The notes: generated by a model not told the origin, from the sequence alone. A stretch of DNA of 64,000 nucleotides from Gimesia chilikensis (GCF_008329715.1 NZ_VTSR01000007.1:186001-250000), one strand, 5' to 3'. Positions 28,137 through 37,393 are shown, counted from the stretch's first letter. Made by a program: numbers and translations.

Positions 28137-30974
28137 TCAGACGAATATTTCTTTACGATGGATTTTCGCATGCGGTGACAGTCCACTGCGCTGCGCGTGT
28201 TCGAGCAGCTCTGCTCCTTTACCTCGATAAGCGAAGCAGGCCTCGCCCGGACTGACATGCTGATTCCAGTGCTTCTCAAATACAGAGACGAGCTGTTTGT
28301 TGCGGGCCAGTTCGGAAGGAACCGCATGTACCATCGCCAGTTGTTCCTGACGTTTGCGAAAGTATCGTCCTAGCAAATCAGGCAGCAGACTGGAAATCCA
28401 GGTGTCCTCAATCTCGTGCACCACACGGGGGATTACATATCGTGCTCCCTGAAGTGGACCGAAAACCTGTTGTACGGCTTCGAGAAATCGATCGCAGTCG
28501 TCTTCGGGAGCCTGATCCAGAAACACACGAATGTAGTTTCCGGAACGTTCCCCGACCTGCATTCGGGAGTTACTGGAGATCAGGTGCGTTTCCTGCAACG
28601 CTGCCAGTACTGCCTGACTGACAGCTTTCGTTAGTGAATGGGACGACCAGGGCTGACGTATTCCGCTGAAAGGGGGAAAGCCTCCGCCTCCCGCTGCTCG
28701 GCCACCATTGTTCAATTCAATCGTTTTGAGCGGAAGTCCCTGATAGGGTTCTCCGATTCTCCACAGGGCACGTGAGTCGTCTCGTTTGGAAGCACGTGTT
28801 AACATGTCGCTATTTAGCAGCTGCACGGAACCTTCGAGACCTTCCGGCTTGATCTCGGTAAAAGCAGCGTGGACATGACCGACGCCTTTTTCGATCAGGC
28901 CGTCATCGGTAACGCCAAACAGGCGTTTGTGCTTTTTGATAAAGCGTTCGTAGTCGTCGAGTCCTTTGGTGAATTCCGGCGCAATACAGACAATGTCCCA
29001 GTTGTTCGCAACTTTAGTGGGTATGTCCGGATCCAGGCGAAAAGAGCGGCCCCGAAGCTGGTTGACCGTCATTGATGTAGTCACAGTTGTCAAATCGACC
29101 AAAACATTGATTTTATTCGCGTCCCAACCTTCCCCCAACAGCCCCCGGGTTCCCACCAGGCAGCAGGTGAGTCCCTGTTGAAAGAGGTCTGTAATCATCT
29201 CCACGTACACCCGGGGAGACCACTGTGAACCACTGCCATTGAGGACATGGAATCCATCGTAAGGCTGCAGGCTGAGCGTGACCTCAATCTTTCGATCAGC
29301 CAGCCATTGTTCAGCCGTCGTCTGCAGGAGCTCTCCGATATCATCATCAACCAGCACGCTGGAGCCGGTGAGCAGCACAGGATTTAATTTATCGGTTTCC
29401 GGGTCTCTGACCAGTTCTTTGAAAGCAGCGATGGCGCCCCCCGCTTCTTCATCGAGCAGATGCTCCACTTCAGCTGAGGTGGCTGAAGTCTTTTCAAAGT
29501 CAGCTATCACCACGGCGCGTATCGTGGCTCCCAGATTCTGCATCTCGGCTCGGAGGACAGGAATCAGTGCCTGAATTTTGCTCCGCGAATACGCAATCAC
29601 GCGTCCTACCGGGGACGCACAGGGTTGTGAACCGGTTTCCGTGATTTGCAGTCCCAACAGTCGCAACTGATCGACGGTTTGTGTCGCCAGCTCTTGATCG
29701 TCTAGCGCGGGGGAACGCCGGAGTCGATGTCGGATGTAGCGATCCAGTACAGGCCCCCAGTAATTCAGTCGGGGGATCTCTTCGTCGATGTTGGTGATGT
29801 CCAGAGGCGGTACGTGTGACGGAAGTTCCAGTCCTCGTTGTTGCAGAAACAGTCGGGCCGCGTCCGCCAGTGAAGGATCGCGGCGTTCGAAGGTCGTCCA
29901 GTCATCCACTTTGCCGGAAGGCAGTTCCAGATTCTGCAGGAGAGACAATAGCCATTCTGGGAGTGGCTCGACCCGCTCCTGTGGCACGAGCGAAGTTTCA
30001 TCGGATGCGTCGGCATCAGAGATCAGAGGAGTCACTTCTTTCTCGCTGCACAGGGTTTCCATGATCTGCTGCAACTGGTCATCGGTATTTGCGATATAAG
30101 TCAGTTCTTCCGTCGCAGGACGCACAAAGTAAGCCAGGTCCTGATATGGAGCCAGATAGCCGTCCTTGACCACCGCAGGAATCGGAACTTCGTAATCAAT
30201 CGGTCCGAAAAAGTTGTGATAGCGATCAATGTCCTCCTGAAGTTTCCCTTTTTCGTCAGGAGGCGTGGCGGTCAGGCCGATGATGACGGGTTGTTCCAGA
30301 AAGTCGTGTGCATCCGCGAGGACGCGCCCCCAGTGCCCCATCAGGTGGTGACATTCGTCGAAGATAATCAGGCCAACTCCCCTGCCCTTGAGCTGATTGA
30401 GCGTTTCTTGAGAGGAAGCGTGCAGTAGATCGAGTGCATTCCCGCTCAGCACCAGTTGGTCACGCACTGTCTTACGATAGGTACGGAACCGCTTCTCGTA
30501 ATATTCGGGATTGTGCTGTTTGAGATCCGCAATCCAGGTGAATGCTTCCAGAGGATCCTGGGCCTGTTCTCGAGCGATCAATAATTCGATCCAGTATTCC
30601 AACGCTGCTTCTTCAACTTCGGAGTCTCCCTGTCGTGGGAGAGTCACTGACTGGTAGGTCAGTGAAGTCAAAAGTGCATTCTGTTCCGAGTCCGTTGTGA
30701 CAAGCTGCCGGGTATCGACGGGCGAATGAAACAGATCGGTGCGTGCTGCCCACTGGGACTGAATTGCCGAATTGGGAGACAGTACCAGGGCGGGACGTCT
30801 GACGTGCTGCGCCCAGAGATAAAGACCGAGCACCGTTTTGCCGGAGCCGGGAGGTGCGACGATGTGCAGTCGTTTTTTGCCGGAGTTCAACTGCTGTTCA
30901 ATTACCGAAATCGCCTCAGCCTGCGATGGCCTGAGTGTGCCACGAAAACGGACTTCCGGGAAATCAATCGCCAC
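28137..30974 (-). CDS. SF2 DEAD/DEAH-box helicase-family protein
   Basis: 945 residues, GTG start at 30974 sharing a base with the galE stop. Motif I APPGSGKT (40-47), motif II DECHH (206-210), motif III TATPP (235-239), and motif VI-like QLRGRSFRLD late in the second RecA domain. The Q-motif-like start FRGTLRPSQAEAI is typical of the UvsW/XPB-type branch of SF2. Between motif III and the second RecA domain lies a long insertion (roughly 280-480). The C-terminal 230 residues are unrecognised. Could be DNA repair, restriction-like or defence; context does not decide. Convergent with the ClpB-like ATPase. Confidence 0.8.
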   Translation of the reverse strand: MAIDFPEVRFRGTLRPSQAEAISVIEQQLNSGKKRLHIVAPPGSGKTVLGLYLWAQHVRRPALVLSPNSAIQSQWAARTDLFHSPVDTRQLVTTDSEQNALLTSLTYQSVTLPRQGDSEVEEAALEYWIELLIAREQAQDPLEAFTWIADLKQHNPEYYEKRFRTYRKTVRDQLVLSGNALDLLHASSQETLNQLKGRGVGLIIFDECHHLMGHWGRVLADAHDFLEQPVIIGLTATPPDEKGKLQEDIDRYHNFFGPIDYEVPIPAVVKDGYLAPYQDLAYFVRPATEELTYIANTDDQLQQIMETLCSEKEVTPLISDADASDETSLVPQERVEPLPEWLLSLLQNLELPSGKVDDWTTFERRDPSLADAARLFLQQRGLELPSHVPPLDITNIDEEIPRLNYWGPVLDRYIRHRLRRSPALDDQELATQTVDQLRLLGLQITETGSQPCASPVGRVIAYSRSKIQALIPVLRAEMQNLGATIRAVVIADFEKTSATSAEVEHLLDEEAGGAIAAFKELVRDPETDKLNPVLLTGSSVLVDDDIGELLQTTAEQWLADRKIEVTLSLQPYDGFHVLNGSGSQWSPRVYVEMITDLFQQGLTCCLVGTRGLLGEGWDANKINVLVDLTTVTTSMTVNQLRGRSFRLDPDIPTKVANNWDIVCIAPEFTKGLDDYERFIKKHKRLFGVTDDGLIEKGVGHVHAAFTEIKPEGLEGSVQLLNSDMLTRASKRDDSRALWRIGEPYQGLPLKTIELNNGGRAAGGGGFPPFSGIRQPWSSHSLTKAVSQAVLAALQETHLISSNSRMQVGERSGNYIRVFLDQAPEDDCDRFLEAVQQVFGPLQGARYVIPRVVHEIEDTWISSLLPDLLGRYFRKRQEQLAMVHAVPSELARNKQLVSVFEKHWNQHVSPGEACFAYRGKGAELLEHAQRSGLSPHAKIHRKEIFV

Positions 30975-31972
30975 TATGGATGATCCGTCCGATAACCGGC
31001 GGGATGAGTCCGGAACCAGTCCCAGGCTGTCTGTATGATCTCTTCCAGACTCCTGTATTTCGGAGACCAGCCCAGTTCGCTCGAAATCCGTTCGTGAGAA
31101 GCGGAGAGCATGGGGGGGTCACCGGGGCGTCGTGGCTGGATATCAACGGGAATGGGACAGCCTGTCACTTTTTCCGATGTGCTGATCACTTCCTGAACCG
31201 AGAAGCCCTGCCCCAGACCAACGTTATAAAAACGGCTGGATTGCGTGGTCAATGCATTCAGGGCCAGCAGGTGGGCAGAACAGATATCTTCCACGTGAAT
31301 ATAGTCGCGAATGCAGGTTCCATCTGGAGTCGGATAATCGTTCCCCAGCACTGTGATATGAGATTGCTGTCCCAGGGCGGTACGAAGACAGTTGGGGATC
31401 AGGTGTGTTTCCGGATTGTGATCTTCCCCTACCGCACCATCTTTCGAGCAGCCTGCCACGTTAAAGTAACGTAAGCCGATAAAACCGAAGTTGGGATAAC
31501 TGCTGGCGCAGTCTTTCAGGATCTGTTCGACAAACAGTTTGGACCAGCCGTAAGGGTTGATGGGGCGTTGTGGGCTATCTTCTGTTATGGGAAGTTGATC
31601 CGGAATACCGTAGGTCGCACAGGACGAACTGAAAACAAGCTGACTTACACGTGCCTGACGCATGGCCCGTAACAATGAAAGCGTACCTGCAGTATTGTTA
31701 GTATAGTACGGCAAAGGGTCCGCTACCGATTCCCCAACATAAGCCAGGGCTGCGAAATGAATGACCTTTTCAATCCGCTGGGATTTCATGATTTCCGTGA
31801 GTGGCTCTGTCTCCAGCAGATCTAACTGAAAGAAAGAGGCTTCAGCAGGGACTGCCACACGATGTCCCCGTGATAGATTGTCGATCACGCAGACTTTTTT
31901 GCCGGACTGAATTAACTGCCGGACACAATGCGAGCCGATATAGCCGGCACCGCCGGTCACCAGGATGGTCAT
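30974..31972 (-). CDS. galE: UDP-glucose 4-epimerase
   Basis: Interconverts UDP-glucose and UDP-galactose with bound NAD in the cytosol. 332 residues. Rossmann motif GGAGYIGSH (about 7-15), the serine region SSSCATYG and catalytic YxxxK as YGWSK (about 146-150). Length is normal. The stop TAG shares its G with the GTG of the downstream helicase gene (TAGTG), so the two are probably translationally coupled. It supplies UDP-galactose for surface glycans. Confidence 0.92.
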   Translation of the reverse strand: MTILVTGGAGYIGSHCVRQLIQSGKKVCVIDNLSRGHRVAVPAEASFFQLDLLETEPLTEIMKSQRIEKVIHFAALAYVGESVADPLPYYTNNTAGTLSLLRAMRQARVSQLVFSSSCATYGIPDQLPITEDSPQRPINPYGWSKLFVEQILKDCASSYPNFGFIGLRYFNVAGCSKDGAVGEDHNPETHLIPNCLRTALGQQSHITVLGNDYPTPDGTCIRDYIHVEDICSAHLLALNALTTQSSRFYNVGLGQGFSVQEVISTSEKVTGCPIPVDIQPRRPGDPPMLSASHERISSELGWSPKYRSLEEIIQTAWDWFRTHPAGYRTDHP

Positions 31973-32127
31973 GAAACTCTGCTTAAAATAAGGAAAGATC
32001 GACTTTGTTTGATGTTTTACACTGCCAGCCAGACACGGTACGATAAAAGCAGTCTTTCAGCGACTGGCAGAACCAGTTGAATGACTGTAGTCATACCTTA
32101 GCTTTTCTTTCTTCATCGGTAAATCAG

Positions 32128-33591
32128 ATGACACAAAATACTCCGAATTCAGAGTCGCATGAGCCGGAAACCATTCCTCTGCAGAAAACTCCGGAAACAG
32201 AGTCTGTCGCACCCCCGGCGATCCCTCCCGCAACCGCTGAAAAAGAAGAGCAGGAACAGAAACAGGGGAAAACACCCCCGGTCAGTCAGCGTCTGACGTC
32301 TCTGGATGCCTATCGCGGATTTGTCATGCTGGCGATGGCCTCCGGAGGTCTGTACATCGCCAACGCGGTGCGGAACTCACCTGAAATTCTGCAGCAGTAT
32401 GACGGCACGCAGTGGGAGTCCTCGTGGAAGTATCTCTGGCAGACGCTCTCCTACCAGTTAAGTCATGTAGAGTGGACTGGTGCCGGTTTCTGGGACCTGA
32501 TTCAGCCGTCTTTCATGTTCATGGTTGGCGTTTCGATGCCCTTTTCGGTACGCAAGCGAAAGCAGAAAGGCGATTCCACACTCCGCATCTGGGGGCATGC
32601 CATTTTTCGATCGGTGCTTCTTGTGGCTCTGGGAGTCTTTCTCTCTTCTCGCTCTGGCCCCCACACCAATTTCACTTTTGCGAATGTCCTCTGCCAGATC
32701 GGTCTGGGTTATTTAGTGGTCTTCTTTTATGTAAACCGGTCTTTTGTGACGCAGCTGATTGGCGTCGTCACCATTCTGGGAGGTTACTGGTTCTTTTTCT
32801 ATCAATACATGCCTGCAGAGGCAGAGTTGACTGCCGTCAAGAACTACCTGACTGAAGTCAAACACCTGGACGAATCGGAGTGGACTCAGTTTTCCGGCTT
32901 TGGAGAACCGTGGAATAAACACACAAATGCGGCTGCTTCTGTAGATCGTCGGTTGCTGAACCAGTTCCCTCGCTACGAAGAGCCCTATCAGGAACAGAAG
33001 TTCTGGGTAAACCACGGCGGATATCAGACGCTCAATTTTATTCCGTCCATCGCGACCATGTTGTTTGGCCTGATGGCCGGACAACTGTTGATGTCCAACC
33101 GCCTGGATAAAATGAAAGTGAAATGGCTGTTGCAGGCGGGGTTGATCTGTTTCGTGATATCGATGTTGCTGGATACTTCAATCTGGCCGGTTAATATCGA
33201 GCAATGGGAGTGGCACCTGGTACCAATTGTCAAACGGATCTGGTCCCCGGGCTGGGCTATTTTTAGTGCCGGCTGGGCCTTCTGGTTCCTGGCAGTATTT
33301 TATTGGATCATCGACGTCAAAGGTTATAAAAAGTGGGCCTTCCCCTTTGTGGTGGTCGGCATGAACTCGATTGCCATGTATATTATGGCGCAGTTGATTC
33401 GTCCCTGGATTCAAAAGTCGCTCGAAATGCATCTGACCACGGTCGATAAAATGACCGGCTGGTCTGTGGCCGGTTCACTGTTCAGCTCAGATTGTCCCTA
33501 TGCCCCAATCGCCGTATCTGCGACCGTTCTGTTTATACTGTGGCTGATCTGTCTCTGGATGTATCTGCAGCGGATCTTTATCAAGATTTGA
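32128..33591 (+). CDS. Membrane acyltransferase-like protein (HGSNAT/DUF5009 type)
   Basis: 487 residues from ATG 32128. The first 50 residues are proline/glutamate-rich and cytosolic. The first membrane helix carries the family start SLDAYRGFVMLAMASGG, and a second signature QPSFMFMVGVSMPFS follows. Nine to eleven membrane helices are expected. Relatives include heparan-alpha-glucosaminide N-acetyltransferase and planctomycete DUF5009 proteins, which move acetyl groups across a membrane onto glycans. A large extracytoplasmic loop sits around residues 225-300. Acceptor unknown; activity inferred. Confidence 0.78.
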   Translation: MTQNTPNSESHEPETIPLQKTPETESVAPPAIPPATAEKEEQEQKQGKTPPVSQRLTSLDAYRGFVMLAMASGGLYIANAVRNSPEILQQYDGTQWESSWKYLWQTLSYQLSHVEWTGAGFWDLIQPSFMFMVGVSMPFSVRKRKQKGDSTLRIWGHAIFRSVLLVALGVFLSSRSGPHTNFTFANVLCQIGLGYLVVFFYVNRSFVTQLIGVVTILGGYWFFFYQYMPAEAELTAVKNYLTEVKHLDESEWTQFSGFGEPWNKHTNAAASVDRRLLNQFPRYEEPYQEQKFWVNHGGYQTLNFIPSIATMLFGLMAGQLLMSNRLDKMKVKWLLQAGLICFVISMLLDTSIWPVNIEQWEWHLVPIVKRIWSPGWAIFSAGWAFWFLAVFYWIIDVKGYKKWAFPFVVVGMNSIAMYIMAQLIRPWIQKSLEMHLTTVDKMTGWSVAGSLFSSDCPYAPIAVSATVLFILWLICLWMYLQRIFIKI

Positions 33592-33654
33592 ACCGATTTG
33601 CGTGAAAATGCGTATGATTTGCTTGCACGCCTCGGAGAATCGCTATAGAACACG

Positions 33655-33668
33655 ATCACATTTGTGAT
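33655..33668. promoter_or_regulatory. Inverted repeat ATCACA-N2-TGTGAT upstream of queF
   Basis: Perfect 6-2-6 dyad 38 bases upstream of the queF ATG. Symmetric and well placed for a regulator, but no regulator family can be named from it. No preQ1 riboswitch fold is visible in this leader. Confidence 0.3.
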
Positions 33669-33706
33669 ACGTCATACCGAATCCATCGATAGAGAAACAT
33701 ACGACC

Positions 33707-34081
33707 ATGAGTGAAGCCGATTCCCCACGCAGCCTGCTGGAAACGTTCGAAAACCCCTACCCCAACCGTGACTATGTCATGGAAACGGTCTGTCCCGAAT
33801 TCACCTCGGTCTGCCCCAAAACCGGTCAGCCTGACTTCGGCACACTGATCATTACTTACATCCCCGATCAGGTCTGTTTCGAACTGAAATCACTCAAGCT
33901 TTACCTGCAGAGCTATCGCAACGTGGGTGCCTTCTACGAAGACGTGACCAACCGCATTATGGATGACCTGGTTGCAGTCACCGATCCGCGCTGGCTCGAA
34001 CTGCGAGCAGAATTTACTCCCCGGGGTGGGATCAGCAGTACCATTACTGTATCGCACCACAAAGCGGGTAACGAAGAGTAA
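33707..34081 (+). CDS. queF: NADPH-dependent preQ0 reductase (7-cyano-7-deazaguanine reductase)
   Basis: Reduces preQ0 to preQ1 in the pathway to queuosine of tRNA. 124 residues, the short unimodular type I. The catalytic cysteine is in [14 protein letters not shown] (about residues 30-43, Cys about 34), followed by the QueF motif E-SKSLKLY ([14 protein letters not shown], about 63-76) and FTPRGGIS. It closely parallels the Bacillus QueF core. The window also holds tRNA-His(GTG), one of the tRNAs queuosine modifies. Ends three bases before the convergent regulator. Confidence 0.93.
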   Translation: MSEADSPRSLLETFENPYPNRDYVMETVCPEFTSVCPKTGQPDFGTLIITYIPDQVCFELKSLKLYLQSYRNVGAFYEDVTNRIMDDLVAVTDPRWLELRAEFTPRGGISSTITVSHHKAGNEE

Positions 34082-34084
34082 ACG

Positions 34085-34948
34085 TCAGCGTTTAAGTTGC
34101 GAGAGCACCGGGTGATTGCTGCGGAGGTGCAATTCCAGCTCTTTGCGGGCGCTCGTCCAGTCTTCATTGATGAGTGCGCTCAAGATTCGCTGATGCTGCT
34201 GGATCTCCTGAATGGCAGCATCGCGGTCGTTGGATTCCCAGAGGAACAGCAGGTCGAAATAACGACCGTGCCGATCAAAAAAACTGATGATGTAATAGTT
34301 GTCCGACTGTTTGATCAGATATTCGTGCAGGCTGTTGTCGATCTGCAGCGGTTCCTCATCAGTCTCGGGAACCTGGTTGCCGTCCAGTATTTTCTGCAGC
34401 ACCCGTTTATCGAGGCTCTCCTTCGCCAGATCCAGTGCCTTGAGTTCGAGGACCACGCGAACTTCGATGAAGGCATCGAGATCGTGTTGATTGAATGAAC
34501 GCAGCTTCCAGCCTCTGCGAGGGACATGCTCCAGCATTCCGTCACCGGCCAGCCGATTGAAGATATTCCGCAGACTGGTGCGGCTGATGTCATACTTTTT
34601 CGCCGACGCCATTTCCCGCAGAAACACGGATTCGCCATTCAGGCTCATCGTGAGCAGGTCATCGGTGATGCGTTTGAAATGATCTTCGGGGGGCGCCGGT
34701 TGGGGGGACTTCGCCGCGGTCTGGGCATCGCTCATTTTCTCCTGATTGACGCACAGCCGCCGGTTCTTTTCCCGATAGAGATACCCTTCTTCAATCAATT
34801 CATTGATCGCATGATAGATTGGGGTAACGCTCACCTGATAATGGTCTGAGAGTGCCGCCAGCGTTAGCGCATCGGACGACAGTTCATCCCGCGACAGCCG
34901 GGCGATCAGGTCGGCTTTGATGTATTTGGTGAGAGTCAGAATCTGCAT
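34085..34948 (-). CDS. GntR-family regulator with two winged-helix domains and FCD domain
   Basis: 287 residues; GAGGAG before ATG 34948. Two GntR-type winged helices are in tandem: about 8-68 (LAALSDHYQVSVTPIYHAINELIEEGYL) and about 90-152 (REMASAKKYDISRTSLRNIFNRLAGDGML). A proline-rich linker joins them. Residues 155-285 are an all-helical FCD-type ligand domain (DAFIEVRVVLELKALDLA … HQRILSALINEDWTSARKELELHL). Typical FadR/FCD proteins have one winged helix and about 230 residues. Metabolite-responsive transcriptional control is inferred; target unknown. Next to queF but convergent. Confidence 0.85.
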   Translation of the reverse strand: MQILTLTKYIKADLIARLSRDELSSDALTLAALSDHYQVSVTPIYHAINELIEEGYLYREKNRRLCVNQEKMSDAQTAAKSPQPAPPEDHFKRITDDLLTMSLNGESVFLREMASAKKYDISRTSLRNIFNRLAGDGMLEHVPRRGWKLRSFNQHDLDAFIEVRVVLELKALDLAKESLDKRVLQKILDGNQVPETDEEPLQIDNSLHEYLIKQSDNYYIISFFDRHGRYFDLLFLWESNDRDAAIQEIQQHQRILSALINEDWTSARKELELHLRSNHPVLSQLKR

Positions 34949-35100
34949 GGGCGCTCCTCAACTGGTGTCTGTTGAGCGGATTGTAATTGTTATTGGCGAC
35001 AATGTAAATGTATGGCGTGGGAGAAAAAACTTGTGTTCATGTGACTAGCGGGTAAAATGGAGGCACAATTCATTTCTCAGATATGAAAGGGAGTCGCGTG

Positions 35101-35346
35101 ATGAAAACTACTTCTCCCCCCGTCAGTCCTGCTGTCTTGACTCGGTTTAAAATCCTGGTCTGGATGGGACTGCTCATTTCACTCAGCGATCTGACCTGTA
35201 TCCTGGTACTAGGAGATCGTTTTCCCAAACTGCTGGCCGGAATTGTGCTGATGCCGGCGTTGTTATTCATGCTGGTGGCTTTTAAGGTGCTCTACAAAGC
35301 AGTGCCTCCCAAAGAACGCCGCTGGCGCGTCGAGAATGGAAGCTGA
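35101..35346 (+). CDS. Small two-helix membrane protein
   Basis: 81 residues from ATG 35101 with AAGGGAG at 35086-35092; the earlier ATG at 35083 would place this site inside the gene. Two hydrophobic helices (about 14-34 and 40-60) and a short positively charged tail. No family recognised. Probably inner membrane. Flanked by non-homologous small genes in a lineage-specific stretch. Confidence 0.55.
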   Translation: MKTTSPPVSPAVLTRFKILVWMGLLISLSDLTCILVLGDRFPKLLAGIVLMPALLFMLVAFKVLYKAVPPKERRWRVENGS

Positions 35347-35710
35347 TCCAGAGCCAAAACATACACAATCAGACTCTGATTGGATGTGCCACCAGTGGCG
35401 GATGGGATATTTGATAGCAGGTATTTTGCCTGCTACGTGGCCGGATTATCCATCATGAGGTTTTTCAATCTCAGTACCTTTCCGACAGAGGTTTCTGTTC
35501 TGACGGAAGATCTGTGAGCTGCCCGCTGGGCAGTATCTGGTTGTCATTTCCAGTCCGGCAGGTATCGCGGTGACGGTTCTCAATCTTGTTACAGCTGATC
35601 TGTGCTTTTCCGATCACCACCAATCCTGATCTTCGCTTGTGTTCAAGTGAATAGATTGGCATGATAGACCCAAGTAATGTAAGTGCGAGAATTGAGTAAG
35701 AGGAAATTCG
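35347..35710. other. 364-base intergenic region with two hairpins
   Basis: Contains GCCAC-CA-GTGGC (35388-35399) and TAGCAGG-N7-CCTGCTA (35415-35435) close together, then a stretch with no coding signal. The pair of hairpins looks like a dispersed intergenic repeat or a processed RNA structure. No terminator U tract follows either. AGAGGAA at the right edge belongs to the next gene. Confidence 0.5.
35388..35435. repeat. Candidate dispersed double-hairpin element
   Basis: Two neighbouring perfect stems, GCCAC/GTGGC (loop CA) and TAGCAGG/CCTGCTA (loop of seven), 15 bases apart. Repeat status is inferred from structure; I see only one copy in this window. Confidence 0.35.
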
Positions 35711-36214
35711 ATGACGGATCTGGACCGACGAGCAGAAAATTATCTGCAGAAAAGTTTGCAGGCGTTGGTTGGCTTTGTTGGCTCTTATATTTTTCTCGCC
35801 TACATGTTTATGTTTCTGGGGCTGTTACTGTTTGACACTGATTTGACCTGGCCTGAAGAGAAGCGGCAGTCATTCATGCTCTGGCTCACTTTCGGTCTCG
35901 CTTGCGGGTTTGCCATTTTTACCGTGTTCTATGGAAGCAAAAAACTCTCCCGTTTCTGGCTCTGGTTTTTGTTGATATTCAGTCTGAGTTCCCTGATCCA
36001 GGTTGTACCGGAAAAGGGAAGTTTACATGTTGAGTTGAATCGGAACTGGCCTCAATGGACGATCGCTTCTCTATATGTTCGATCGAACTTTCATCCTGTC
36101 AAACTGATCGTCTTGGCAATTCATGCTTCACTGGCGCTGGGATTAGCCTGGCTCCTTCGTTTTTGCTGGTCTCGACTGTTTCAGTCACGAATGGTGCTGC
36201 GAAATTCTGATTGA
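35711..36214 (+). CDS. Four-helix membrane protein of unknown function
   Basis: 167 residues, AGAGGAA upstream of ATG 35711. A charged N-terminal 20 residues precede about four membrane helices (20-42, 55-75, 82-100, 133-155). No motif recognised. C terminus short and basic. In a run of small + strand genes up to NADAR. Confidence 0.6.
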   Translation: MTDLDRRAENYLQKSLQALVGFVGSYIFLAYMFMFLGLLLFDTDLTWPEEKRQSFMLWLTFGLACGFAIFTVFYGSKKLSRFWLWFLLIFSLSSLIQVVPEKGSLHVELNRNWPQWTIASLYVRSNFHPVKLIVLAIHASLALGLAWLLRFCWSRLFQSRMVLRNSD

Positions 36215-36275
36215 ATATACACAGTACATACATCACTTAAGATTTCTGGAAAGTAAGTTAAAGAGAGAAAATATC

Positions 36276-36710
36276 ATGCGAGTTGTGGCAAAGTTGCTGG
36301 TTGTGGTTCTGATTATTGCATTCGTGCGATCCAACCGGAATTCAAAAAACGACAAACCGGCGCCACCAATTGAACCTTCCGCGGTGATCGAAAATAACGG
36401 TGCGGAACACAGGCTCTATCGAGGCGTCAAATTACTGGATGTCGTTGAGACGCTCCCGACCAGTGCCATCGATACGCTCGACGCGGATACCCGCTCCAAA
36501 CAGCATCTGATCGTTGTTATCTCGGTTCCCCTGGGAAATCATCAGGTCAGCGATCTGCATACCACCTTCAAACTGAAAAACGGTCAATCCTTCGTCAGAA
36601 AATGGCTGCCCGTGAATGATAATAAGAACGAAATCGCGACGGGCGTGTTCGCGGTGATTGACAGCGTCGTTTCCTGTTCGACGGAAATCAAACCATCCGC
36701 GAGAAAGTGA
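36276..36710 (+). CDS. Small membrane-anchored or exported unknown protein
   Basis: 144 residues; AGAGAG upstream of ATG 36276. An N-terminal hydrophobic helix (about 5-19) is followed by a soluble, mostly beta region. No cysteines in a lipobox. No family recognised. Coding overlap with the next gene is avoided if the next one starts at 36733. Confidence 0.5.
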   Translation: MRVVAKLLVVVLIIAFVRSNRNSKNDKPAPPIEPSAVIENNGAEHRLYRGVKLLDVVETLPTSAIDTLDADTRSKQHLIVVISVPLGNHQVSDLHTTFKLKNGQSFVRKWLPVNDNKNEIATGVFAVIDSVVSCSTEIKPSARK

Positions 36711-36732
36711 AACCAGAAAACGCGTGATCAAT

Positions 36733-37353
36733 ATGAGAAAAGAGCCCAGACGGTCCGGCTTTACGAAGGTGGAATTCCTTGTGATACTCTTCATCAATGT
36801 CATTCTGATCGCTCTGCTTTATCCTGCAATAAAGCCTCCTAATCCAGATGGCCCTGTCGGAAAAATGATTCCAGTGACGACGCCAGACGAAAAAAATCGT
36901 GTCGCTCACGCATCTGGGATTTCTTTTATTCCTCCGCCCAACTGGGGGCAAATCAGGGATCTGGGGCCTGAAAAACACTGGCTTCGCATCGCTCCTCGCG
37001 GTAGCAGTAAAAGACGTGATCTTGCGGTTCTCATAATTGGCAAAGTGGGGGCTTATAACCACGAAGACAGGCTACCTGACCGGAATGATCTGGAGCAATT
37101 TAAATGCGTCAAATTTCAGGGATTTCCAGCCTATGAAAGGATGGTCATTGTCCGGAAAGATTCGTTTGATGATCCTGCCAGATCTGATTATGAGCTCTAT
37201 ATCAACAGGCATGGTGAGTGGTGGAATGTCCATTTTCTGATTTCGGAAGAAATGACTGAGTTGCCTGCTATGATGCGCAAGTACATAAATATGATTCGCT
37301 TTCCGCCAAAAGCAGTTGAGGAAGCAGAACAGTCCATGAAGTCTGAGCAATAG
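36733..37353 (+). CDS. Prepilin-like protein with a novel C-terminal domain
   Basis: 206 residues from ATG 36733; longer starts would overlap the gene before. The N terminus RRSGFTKVEFLVILFINVILIALLYPAI has the prepilin peptidase site G-F-T-x-x-E and the hydrophobic helix found in DUF1559/type II pseudopilins. The remaining 170 residues do not match DUF1559 and contain HWLRIAPRG and a C-terminal helix. It is probably processed and assembled or anchored in the inner membrane; role unknown. Confidence 0.6.
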   Translation: MRKEPRRSGFTKVEFLVILFINVILIALLYPAIKPPNPDGPVGKMIPVTTPDEKNRVAHASGISFIPPPNWGQIRDLGPEKHWLRIAPRGSSKRRDLAVLIIGKVGAYNHEDRLPDRNDLEQFKCVKFQGFPAYERMVIVRKDSFDDPARSDYELYINRHGEWWNVHFLISEEMTELPAMMRKYINMIRFPPKAVEEAEQSMKSEQ

Positions 37354-37393
37354 TAAGGAACCTACTCCCCAACTCAGGTGTCTTTAATTAAGA

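Noticed and set aside
26218..31972. A named defence system (BREX, DISARM or similar)
   Set aside because: Helicase and ClpB-like ATPase lack the required methylase, PLD or PglX partners in this window.
33592..33706. A preQ1 riboswitch upstream of queF
   Set aside because: I looked for the small pseudoknot with its A-rich tail and do not see it; only an ATCACA dyad is present.
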